This document shows, in pieces, positions 51,235-58,114 of a stretch of 64,000 bases of DNA. The stretch's first letter is position 1. Every line of letters begins with the position of its first letter. The position numbers were made by a program, and so were the translations under genes. This stretch comes from UBA6265 sp964526965 (GTDB taxonomy: Bacteria > Chloroflexota > Chloroflexia > Thermomicrobiales > UBA6265): assembly GCA_964526965.1 (NCBI GenBank), contig CAZGML010000001.1, positions 76,529 through 140,528 on the forward strand, written 5' to 3'. Below the pieces are notes generated by a model. The model did not search any database and had not been told where the DNA came from. It saw only the letters and a list, made by a program, of their open reading frames with translations.

Positions 51235-52230
51235 TTGACGTTCAAGATCATTACTCCCCGCCCGGAACTGCGTGGCAAAATCGACCGACGTGACCTCATC
51301 AAACTCGGCCTCGCTGCAACCGGTGGAGCGATGGTACCGAAGGGCCTGCTGGCACAGGCGGATGTCGTGCCAAGCGAAGAGTTCCCGCCCAGCCAAAACC
51401 GGGAGACACCCGAAGCGAACCTCGGGGGATTGTTCGATCAGGGAGTCCTGCCGGATAATCGTGTACTGCTCTATTACGGTTTTCCCGAAGTGGACACCAT
51501 GGGAATTCTCGGTGAATACACGCCAGAAGAACTCCTGCCGATTCTTGAACAGCAAAAAGCCGAGTATGAAGCCGTGAAGACCGATGATCGCCCGTGGGTA
51601 ACCGGGTTCGAGCTCATCGGCTCTGTGGCGCAACGAGACCCAGGTGCGGACGGCAACTATGTCGCCGATACCGATGGTCGCTGGCTGGACAAATACACCA
51701 TCTTCACGCACGAAAACGATATGGAACTCTTTATCGACGTGCAGATGGGCCGCAAAAAGCCGCATGAGGATTACGAGGGCCTGGAGCGGTGGATGCGCTA
51801 CCCACACGTGCACCTCGCCATCGATCCTGAGTTCCACCTGCCGGAAGATGGTGTTCCTGGTGAGGCTCTCGGTCAGATCGATGCCTCCGATGTCACACGT
51901 GCCCAGGAGTGGCTGATTGGCCTCAGCGAGAAGTACGGCCTGCCACGCAAGATGCTCATCATCCACCAGTTCCACGTCTATTCTGTCGCCAACAAGGATC
52001 AAATCGCTCCAATGGAGGGAGTTGACCTGGTAATGAATGCGGACGGTCATGGGCCGCCAGATATGAAGCTGGAAACCTACAACGTCATCATTACCCAGCA
52101 TCCCATTCAGTACAACGGCTTCAAGATCTTTTATCGAGGCGATATCGACTGGTGGGACAACAGCCGCCTGATGACACCGGAGGAGGTCTACCAGATGGAT
52201 CCAATTCCGGATCTGATCAACTATCAGTAG
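51235..52230 (+). CDS. Tat-exported protein of unknown function
   Basis: A 331-residue protein starting at TTG 51235 with GGAGAG six bases upstream. The twin-arginine motif KIDRRDLIKLGLAATGG marks export, probably with its folded cofactor. The body is rich in conserved-looking aromatic and His residues (FELIGSVAQRDPGADG; RYPHVHLAIDPEFHLPEDG; MLIIHQFHVYSV), reminiscent of a TIM-barrel hydrolase, but I recognise no family. The 229 bases upstream (51006-51234) show no convincing promoter. A perfect bidirectional terminator follows. Confidence 0.75.
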   Translation: MTFKIITPRPELRGKIDRRDLIKLGLAATGGAMVPKGLLAQADVVPSEEFPPSQNRETPEANLGGLFDQGVLPDNRVLLYYGFPEVDTMGILGEYTPEELLPILEQQKAEYEAVKTDDRPWVTGFELIGSVAQRDPGADGNYVADTDGRWLDKYTIFTHENDMELFIDVQMGRKKPHEDYEGLERWMRYPHVHLAIDPEFHLPEDGVPGEALGQIDASDVTRAQEWLIGLSEKYGLPRKMLIIHQFHVYSVANKDQIAPMEGVDLVMNADGHGPPDMKLETYNVIITQHPIQYNGFKIFYRGDIDWWDNSRLMTPEEVYQMDPIPDLINYQ

Positions 52231-52239
52231 AAAACCAAG

Positions 52240-52273
52240 AGAAGCCGGTGAGCGAAAATGCTCACCGGCTTCT
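52240..52273. terminator. Bidirectional terminator, 14-bp perfect stem
   Basis: AGAAGCCGGTGAGC (52240-52253) pairs perfectly with GCTCACCGGCTTCT (52260-52273) around GAAAAT, with T-rich sequence on the plus side (TTTCT) and TTGGTTTT on the minus side. It separates the convergent Tat-exported gene and P-type ATPase gene. Confidence 0.92.
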
Positions 52274-52284
52274 TTCTGGTCAGC

Positions 52285-54150
52285 CTATGCACGCATCAGT
52301 CGCATTGCGTTGAGAATAACGACCATCACCGAGGCTTCGTGCACCAGCATTCCGCCGGCCATGTTCACCTCGCCCATCAACACGCCTGCCAGCAACGCGA
52401 TAACGGTTCCGACTGCGATCACCAGGTTCTGGCGAACAACTCCGCGCGTTTTGCGAGAGATTCGTAGCGCATCGACGATCTTCATCGGCTCGTCGTCCAT
52501 CAGCGCCACGTTGGCTGTCTCGAGGGCGACATCCGAGCCAGCCGCTCCCATAGCGATACTGACATCAGATTGCGCGAGAGCCGGCGTGTCGTTGATGCCG
52601 TCGCCGACCATGGCCACGGTGTGGCCTTGAGCCTGCTTCTGCTTCACCCAGTTCAACTTGTCTTCCGGGAGCATGCGGGCATGAACCTCGGAGAGGCCAA
52701 CGTCCCTGCCAATAGCACGTGCAGCGGGTTCGGCATCGCCAGTCAACATGGCAACCACCTTGACGCCGACATCCTTCAACTTCGGCACCAGTCCCTGCAC
52801 GGCCTCACGCGGGGTATCCTGCGCGGCTACGATTCCCAGCAACTGGTCATCCAGCGCAACCATTGAGACCGTCTTGCCGTCTGCCTGCAGATCGGCCACA
52901 TGATCGGTGCCGTTGACGGAGAAGTTCACACCCCGCTCGGCCATGAGTTCTCGTGTACCAATAGCGATTGTCTTGTCATCCCATTCAGCCAGCACGCCAG
53001 CACCAACAACCGAGCGGTGACTATCCGAGAGTGGAACAGTGAGCGAGCGCTCCTCTGCGGCCTGCATGATCGGTCGGGCAAGCGGGTGGGATGATCCGGT
53101 CTGGGCGATAGCTGCAATGCGCAGCACTTCGTCTTCAGTGACGTTCGGGGCGGTCAACACATCTGTGATGTAGGGCTTGCCTTCGGTGATGGTGCCGGTC
53201 TTGTCCAGCGCCAGGGCAGTCACCTTGGAGACGTTCTCCAGGAACTCGCCACCCTTCACCAGAATGCCCTGGTTGGCAGCCCGGCCAATACCGGCGACAA
53301 ACGCCACCGGTGTGGCGATAACCAGCGCTCCGGGGCAACCGATAACCAGGATGGTGAGCGCAAGGTGGGCATCGCGGCTAAAGGCATAAATAGCGAGCGC
53401 CAGCAGGATGATGGCGGGTGTGTACCACTGCGCAAACCGTTCGATTGTGGTTTGCATGGGTGCCTTGGAATCCTGCGCCTCTTCGACTCGTTGAATGATC
53501 TTGCCGAGAATCGTCTCGGAGCCGACCTTCTCCGCCTCAATGGTAATGGCGGAATCCTGCGTTACCGTGCCGGTGAAAACCTGGTCGCCCACGGACTTCT
53601 CAACCGGGATGGATTCACCGGTGATGGCAGCCTCGTTGATGGACGTCGTTCCGCGCAGCACCTTTCCATCCACCGGAATGCTGTCGCCCGCACGTACCTG
53701 CACATGGTCTCCCGGTACAACGTCGTACAGCGGCATCTCAACTACTTCGCCATCCATCTCAACAAAAGCCGTACTTGGGGCGAGCTGGATGAGGCCCGCC
53801 AGGGATGAGCGGGTGCGGCTGAGTGTGCGCGCCTCCAGCCACGATCCAAACACGAAGAGGAAGGTGACCGCTGCCGATTCCCAATACTCGCCAATTATCA
53901 GCGCGCCAGTAGCCGCAATAGTGACCAGTAGCTCGATGGTTATTTGTTTCCGAAATAGCGCCCGTACCGACCGGATAGCGATATCCGTACCGGCGATTAT
54001 CGCAGCGAAAATCATCAACGGATCGTGGATGTCACCCCGATCAAAAAACCTGCCGGCAATGAGTGCGACAACGATCGCGATACCAGAGATCCCGACGATC
54101 CATAACTTGCGCCGCGCAAGATCGTTCCATTGTTCCTTTAGCCATTCCAT
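52285..54150 (-). CDS. Heavy-metal P-type ATPase (CPG-motif variant)
   Basis: A 621-residue P1B-type ATPase without its own N-terminal HMA domain. The actuator motif (TGESIPVEKS), phosphorylation site DKTGT (Asp316), the P1B HP locus (GSSHPLARP) and the hinge GDGINDTPAL are intact. The transmembrane metal motif is Cys272-Pro-Gly (GCPGALVIATP), where zinc and copper exporters usually have CPC. It probably exports a divalent metal such as zinc or cadmium, but the altered motif leaves this open. A separate HMA protein is encoded upstream under a similar promoter. Confidence 0.9.
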   Translation of the reverse strand: MEWLKEQWNDLARRKLWIVGISGIAIVVALIAGRFFDRGDIHDPLMIFAAIIAGTDIAIRSVRALFRKQITIELLVTIAATGALIIGEYWESAAVTFLFVFGSWLEARTLSRTRSSLAGLIQLAPSTAFVEMDGEVVEMPLYDVVPGDHVQVRAGDSIPVDGKVLRGTTSINEAAITGESIPVEKSVGDQVFTGTVTQDSAITIEAEKVGSETILGKIIQRVEEAQDSKAPMQTTIERFAQWYTPAIILLALAIYAFSRDAHLALTILVIGCPGALVIATPVAFVAGIGRAANQGILVKGGEFLENVSKVTALALDKTGTITEGKPYITDVLTAPNVTEDEVLRIAAIAQTGSSHPLARPIMQAAEERSLTVPLSDSHRSVVGAGVLAEWDDKTIAIGTRELMAERGVNFSVNGTDHVADLQADGKTVSMVALDDQLLGIVAAQDTPREAVQGLVPKLKDVGVKVVAMLTGDAEPAARAIGRDVGLSEVHARMLPEDKLNWVKQKQAQGHTVAMVGDGINDTPALAQSDVSIAMGAAGSDVALETANVALMDDEPMKIVDALRISRKTRGVVRQNLVIAVGTVIALLAGVLMGEVNMAGGMLVHEASVMVVILNAMRLMRA

Positions 54151-54203
54151 ACTCTTTTCGGCTCCTGCAAAACGTTGGTGCCAGGCACCTCTTCTCTTTC
54201 ATG

Positions 54204-54252
54204 TCTCTATCGTGCCCTTTACCGCGTGAACCTTGAATGATCTGGATCAAGT
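54204..54252 (-). promoter_or_regulatory. Fnr/Crp-type box and -10 for the P-type ATPase gene
   Basis: On the minus strand TTGATCCAGATCAT (54237-54250), followed by TCAA and, after 21 bases, GATAGA (54206-54211), a -10-like hexamer. The box fits TTGAT-N4-ATCAA with one change. Layout and spacing are identical to the element before the HMA gene. Confidence 0.65.
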
Positions 54253-54298
54253 AACGGCACCGGGTTGCAAACCCCGTAAGAGCGGTAAGAACGTGCAC

Positions 54299-54330
54299 AA
54301 AAAAGCGCCCGGGGCATGTGCCCCGAGCGC
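54299..54330 (-). terminator. Terminator of the HMA chaperone gene
   Basis: On the minus strand GCGC-t-CGGGGC pairs with GCCCCG-g-GCGC around four bases, followed by TTTTTT. It isolates the HMA gene from the ATPase gene, which therefore needs its own promoter. Confidence 0.9.
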
Positions 54331-54344
54331 CTACAATCCGGCGG

Positions 54345-54569
54345 CTAAAATGCAGATGGTTCAGCTACATAACCAGCCGAGGCAACCGCCTTCACCAACG
54401 CCGAGGTGCGAACCTTGGCAGGATCATGTTCGACCAGGATACGGCCGCTGTTGAACTTCACCTCGGCATTTTCGACACCGTCGAGAGATGTCAGCGCGCT
54501 CTCGATCTTGCTCACGCAGCTTGGGCAGCTGAGGTCTTCGGATCGGAGCGTTGTTGTCTTGATACTCAT
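54345..54569 (-). CDS. HMA-domain metal-binding protein (copper-chaperone-like)
   Basis: A 74-residue soluble ferredoxin-fold protein with the metal-binding loop SCPSC (Cys15 and Cys18) and the family pattern SKIESALTSLDGVENAEVKF, then VRTSALVKAVASAGY. It would pass a thiophilic metal to the neighbouring P-type ATPase, which lacks such a domain. The ATG at 54569 has GAGGAG about ten bases upstream; a longer ORF start at 54629 is unlikely. Confidence 0.88.
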   Translation of the reverse strand: MSIKTTTLRSEDLSCPSCVSKIESALTSLDGVENAEVKFNSGRILVEHDPAKVRTSALVKAVASAGYVAEPSAF

Positions 54570-54634
54570 GTGTGTATTTCTCCTCTGGTACGAGTTCGTT
54601 TCGGGGAGATCGTTCAGTTGATCTCCCATCTGCT

Positions 54635-54681
54635 TCTATATTGGCCCGTTCCTGGAGATCGTTGAATGATCTATATCAAGT
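54635..54681 (-). promoter_or_regulatory. Fnr/Crp-type box and -10 for the HMA gene
   Basis: On the minus strand TTGATATAGATCAT (54666-54679), followed by TCAA and, after 21 bases, TATAGA (54635-54640). Its centre is about 44 bases before the predicted start, close to the -41.5 expected of a class II Fnr/Crp-activated promoter. Confidence 0.65.
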
Positions 54682-54728
54682 TACGGACGGGTTTCCGAAA
54701 TTCACGTGGGCCAGAGGATGATTGGGAG

Positions 54729-55475
54729 CTAATAACCGAGTCGAGCGCGCAGGGCATCGAGATCGAGGATCGAGATCCAACGACGACCGCTATCGATTTC
54801 GCCGGCCTTGCGAAGATCACTCATAACCCGACTGGCGGATTCCACGGTGGTGCCGGTCATATCGGCGATATCCTGGCGTGAAAGGGGGATGTTGATAAGA
54901 ATCCCCTCTTCCCTGGTTACACCCGTTTTGCCGGCCAGGTGCAGCAGGGTTTGCACAATCCGCTGTTCCACCGGGTGGGCGCTTAGTTGCTCGATAGTGG
55001 ACTGGGCGTTACTCAACCGCTCGGCCACCATGTGCAACGAATCCACAGCCACGCTGGGATACACCTGCATGAGATTGGCAAATGCCGGTGCGGTGGTGGA
55101 GAGGATGCAGCACTCCGTGTGAGCAACGGCAGTCTCGCGATAGGAAGGGTCACCAAGTACGGAGAGGCTTCCAAAATGGTCTCCGGCCGTGAGCAGGTCG
55201 ATCACCACATCCTTGCCGTCCAGCGTGGAACGCACCAGCTTGACCGACCCGGCGCCGACAATCGAGAGGCGGGTAGCATCGTCACCGGCGAAATGGATCG
55301 TCTCCTCTGCATGGTAGTGATCCTGTTGGAACTCTTTCTGCACCTCCACGATCTGCTCTGGAGCCAGCGACTTGAAGTACGGCGCCTCACCAAGCAGGCG
55401 CCGCTGCTCTGGTACCGAGCAGTGCAGTGCGTGGTCCAGCGGTTCGTGAGTTACGGGAGATTGTCTGCGTTGCAT
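54729..55475 (-). CDS. Crp/Fnr-family transcription regulator
   Basis: A 248-residue regulator: cyclic-nucleotide-binding-like beta-roll (about 30-140, LAPEQIVEVQKEF to GDHFGSLSVLGDPS), dimer helix, and a winged-helix domain (about 175-245, LSRQDIADMTGTTVESASRV). It lacks the Cys cluster of Fnr, having only Cys19 and a Cys-Cys pair (TECCILS), so it is more like the DNR or CRP branches. It starts 9 bases after the methylmalonyl-CoA mutase stop and may share that transcript. Two Fnr-type boxes lie just downstream, before the HMA and ATPase genes. Confidence 0.9.
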   Translation of the reverse strand: MQRRQSPVTHEPLDHALHCSVPEQRRLLGEAPYFKSLAPEQIVEVQKEFQQDHYHAEETIHFAGDDATRLSIVGAGSVKLVRSTLDGKDVVIDLLTAGDHFGSLSVLGDPSYRETAVAHTECCILSTTAPAFANLMQVYPSVAVDSLHMVAERLSNAQSTIEQLSAHPVEQRIVQTLLHLAGKTGVTREEGILINIPLSRQDIADMTGTTVESASRVMSDLRKAGEIDSGRRWISILDLDALRARLGY

Positions 55476-55484
55476 AGGCTCTCT

Positions 55485-57059
55485 CTAGACTTCCGCACGA
55501 TGCTCACCGAATACGTCTCGCAGGGCGTTGGCGACCTGGCCGAGCGTGGCGCCGGTGAGGAAGGCTTGCTTCATTGATGGCAGCAGGTTCTCGGTTCCTT
55601 CAGCCGTCTCACGTACGACCTTAAGCGCCGCGTCGACAGCAGCGCGATCCTGGTTGCGCTTGTACGCAGTGGTGCGCTCAACTTGCCGGGCCACGGTATC
55701 CGGATCGATCTTGTGCAGGTCAATCGGTGCGGAATCCGTGGAATCGTCAGCGTATCGATTGACACCAACCACGATTTCATCGCCAGAGCTGCGGGCGACT
55801 TCCTTCCGGTAGGCGTTCTCGGCGATGGCGTTTTGAATATAGCCAGCCTCAATCGCTTTCACGGCGCCACCGCGCTCGTCGATAGCGTCGATCCACTCCT
55901 GCGCCTTCGCCTCTAGCTGATCGGTGAGCGACTCCACGAAATAGGAACCCGCCAAGGGATCGACGGTTTCTGACACACCTGTTTCTTCTGCAAGGATTTG
56001 CTGGGTGCGCAGGGCGATGGTGGCGGCTTCTTCCGTGGGGATAGCAAGGGCTTCATCATAACCGTTCGTGTGCAGGCTCTGTGTACCACCCAGCACAGCG
56101 CTAAGGGCCTGATAGGCCACGCGCACAATGTTGTTAAGCGGCTGCTGCGCGGTGAGCGTAACGCCACCAGTTTGCGTGTGGAACCGCATCATCATTGCCT
56201 TCGGATTGGTAGCACCAAACCGCTCTTTCATGATCTTCGCCCACATCCGGCGGGCGGCACGGAACTTGGCGGCTTCCTCGAAGAGATCAGAGTGCGATGC
56301 GAAGAAAAAGCTGATGCGGGGTGCAAACGAATCGACATCCATGCCGGCATCAATGGCCGCCTGCACGTAGGCGATACCATCGCTCAGTGTGAAAGCGATC
56401 TCCTGGGCGGCGCTGGAGCCCGCCTCGCGAATGTGATACCCGCTGACCGAAATAGTGTTCCAGCGCGGCAGGTGCTCGGCACAGTATTCAAACGTATTGG
56501 TTACCAGACGCATGCTTGGTCGCGGTGGATAGATGTACGTACCGCGAGCAGCGTACTCCTTGAGGATGTCGTTCTGGATGGTACCGCCGAGCTTCTTCGA
56601 ATCCGCACCACGCTCTTCTGCCACGATCTGGTACATCAGCAACAGCATGGATGCGGGGGCATTGATGGTCATAGAGGTGGTGACGGCTTCCTGGTCGATT
56701 TGATCGAAGAGAATGCGCATATCATCGAGCGTGCTTACGGCCACCCCTACCCGGCCAACTTCGCCGAGTGCGCGCGGATCGTCAGAATCCAACCCGAGTT
56801 GCGTCGGGAGATCAAATGCGACACTCAAGCCCGAGACGCCTCGATCCAGCAACAATCGATAGCGACGATTGCTGTCCTCAGCGGTGCTAAACCCGGCATA
56901 CTGGCGCATGGTCCAGCGTCGGCTCCGGTACATACCCTTGTGAATACCCCGTGTGTACGGGTACTCACCTGGATCCGCATGATCGATTGGGCCGTTATCT
57001 GTATAGACCGGGTCGATCTCGATGCCGGAATCCGTGATTATTTCGCGATCAGGTGCCAT
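55485..57059 (-). CDS. Methylmalonyl-CoA mutase, large (catalytic) subunit
   Basis: A 524-residue B12-dependent mutase subunit that carries the substrate barrel but no cobalamin-binding domain, so a separate small subunit must exist elsewhere. The active-site tyrosine is kept in RQYAGFSTAEDSNRRY, TYIYPPRPSMR and FHTQTGGVTLTAQQP match methylmalonyl-CoA mutase rather than isobutyryl-CoA mutase. The ATG at 57059 with TTGGAGA upstream is preferred to 57176; it overlaps the HD gene by 11 bases. Pairs with the epimerase gene upstream. Confidence 0.92.
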   Translation of the reverse strand: MAPDREIITDSGIEIDPVYTDNGPIDHADPGEYPYTRGIHKGMYRSRRWTMRQYAGFSTAEDSNRRYRLLLDRGVSGLSVAFDLPTQLGLDSDDPRALGEVGRVGVAVSTLDDMRILFDQIDQEAVTTSMTINAPASMLLLMYQIVAEERGADSKKLGGTIQNDILKEYAARGTYIYPPRPSMRLVTNTFEYCAEHLPRWNTISVSGYHIREAGSSAAQEIAFTLSDGIAYVQAAIDAGMDVDSFAPRISFFFASHSDLFEEAAKFRAARRMWAKIMKERFGATNPKAMMMRFHTQTGGVTLTAQQPLNNIVRVAYQALSAVLGGTQSLHTNGYDEALAIPTEEAATIALRTQQILAEETGVSETVDPLAGSYFVESLTDQLEAKAQEWIDAIDERGGAVKAIEAGYIQNAIAENAYRKEVARSSGDEIVVGVNRYADDSTDSAPIDLHKIDPDTVARQVERTTAYKRNQDRAAVDAALKVVRETAEGTENLLPSMKQAFLTGATLGQVANALRDVFGEHRAEV

Positions 57060-57684
57060 AGTTCTCCAATTCTCGGGCGATGCGTCGGCTGGTATCATCT
57101 GCCGGGATAAAGCCCTGCTCCACGGCCTGGAGCACCAACCATTGCGCGAGGTCCCACAGCGCCGGATACGGCTCAATATGCGGGCGTTTGCGCTCTATGA
57201 TACCGGTTGCCGAAATCTGGTAGGCGCGAGCATGACCAATGCCGGGTGGCAGCCAACTAACGATCATCGGGTGAAGGGCATCAATAGCGCGCGCGAACCG
57301 CGCCTCCGCGGTTTCCTGCGCCTGGAACTCACGCCAAAGCGGGTCAATCCGCTCTCGTGTGTTGGGTGGCAGCAAGGCTGTGAGGCGCTCGCCCGCGGCC
57401 ATCTCCAGGTCATCAATGCCATCGCCTTCGTACTGGTCCCAAATGGGGACATCGCCGGCGTACACCTCGACCAGGTCGTGAACCGTAAGCAGGTCCCGCA
57501 CACGGTCGTGATCCACATCGCTCGGTGCTGTATCGGCAAATATCATGGCCAGTAGTGTGGTGTGCCACACGTGCTCGGCTACGGATTCAAACCGTTTGTC
57601 TTCACGAATCCAGTTCGACCGCGTGATGGTTTTGAGCTTGTCCGCTTCGGAAAAGAACTCGAGCCGCTGAAGCAAATCACTCAT
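57049..57684 (-). CDS. HD-domain hydrolase (5'-nucleotidase YfbR-like)
   Basis: A 211-residue metal-dependent hydrolase of the HD_3 type. The metal ligands lie in ESVAEHVWHTTLLAMIFAD, LTVHDLVEVYAGD (His-Asp) and a later Asp; such proteins hydrolyse 5'-deoxynucleotides. Its substrate is not evident. The gene is wedged between the epimerase (ATGA overlap) and mutase (11-base overlap) genes, so it is cotranslated with the methylmalonyl-CoA pathway; it may clear a damaged nucleotide or cofactor product. Confidence 0.82.
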   Translation of the reverse strand: MSDLLQRLEFFSEADKLKTITRSNWIREDKRFESVAEHVWHTTLLAMIFADTAPSDVDHDRVRDLLTVHDLVEVYAGDVPIWDQYEGDGIDDLEMAAGERLTALLPPNTRERIDPLWREFQAQETAEARFARAIDALHPMIVSWLPPGIGHARAYQISATGIIERKRPHIEPYPALWDLAQWLVLQAVEQGFIPADDTSRRIARELENYGT

Positions 57685-58094
57685 TCAGATACCTGTACCA
57701 GCTCTGTGAGCACACCATGACACGCCTTGGGATGAATAAACGCGATGCGCCACCCATGCGCGCCAGTGCGCGGGGTTTCATCAATCAGTTGCACCCCGGC
57801 ATCCTTCAGTTCGGCAAGCTTCGCCTCGATATCATCCACCTGGTATGCAACGTGATGCACACCTTCGCCGCGCTTTTCCATATAGGCAGCAATGGGACCC
57901 TCCGGATCAGTGGGCTGGATCAGTTCCATCCAGCCCGGACCGGCCCGAAAAGTCATCGCGACGATGTTCTGCTCGGGAATTTCGTGTCGCTCTCCATCGG
58001 AGAATCCCAGCGACTTGTATGTTTTAGCGGCCGCATCAAGGTCGCTCACCACGTACCCAACGTGATGTAGCCGCAAGCCATCTCCACCTGTCAT
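57681..58094 (-). CDS. mce: Methylmalonyl-CoA epimerase
   Basis: A 137-residue vicinal-oxygen-chelate protein that interconverts (R)- and (S)-methylmalonyl-CoA. Metal ligands fit the family: His in LHHVGYVVSDL, Glu in MELIQPTDPEGPIAAY, His in GEGVHHVAYQVDDI and Glu in ELVQVSE. AAGTA-type linkers and length are normal. It starts the operon with the HD hydrolase and the mutase. Confidence 0.93.
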   Translation of the reverse strand: MTGGDGLRLHHVGYVVSDLDAAAKTYKSLGFSDGERHEIPEQNIVAMTFRAGPGWMELIQPTDPEGPIAAYMEKRGEGVHHVAYQVDDIEAKLAELKDAGVQLIDETPRTGAHGWRIAFIHPKACHGVLTELVQVSE

Positions 58095-58114
58095 GTATGT
58101 GCTCCTGAAAAACG

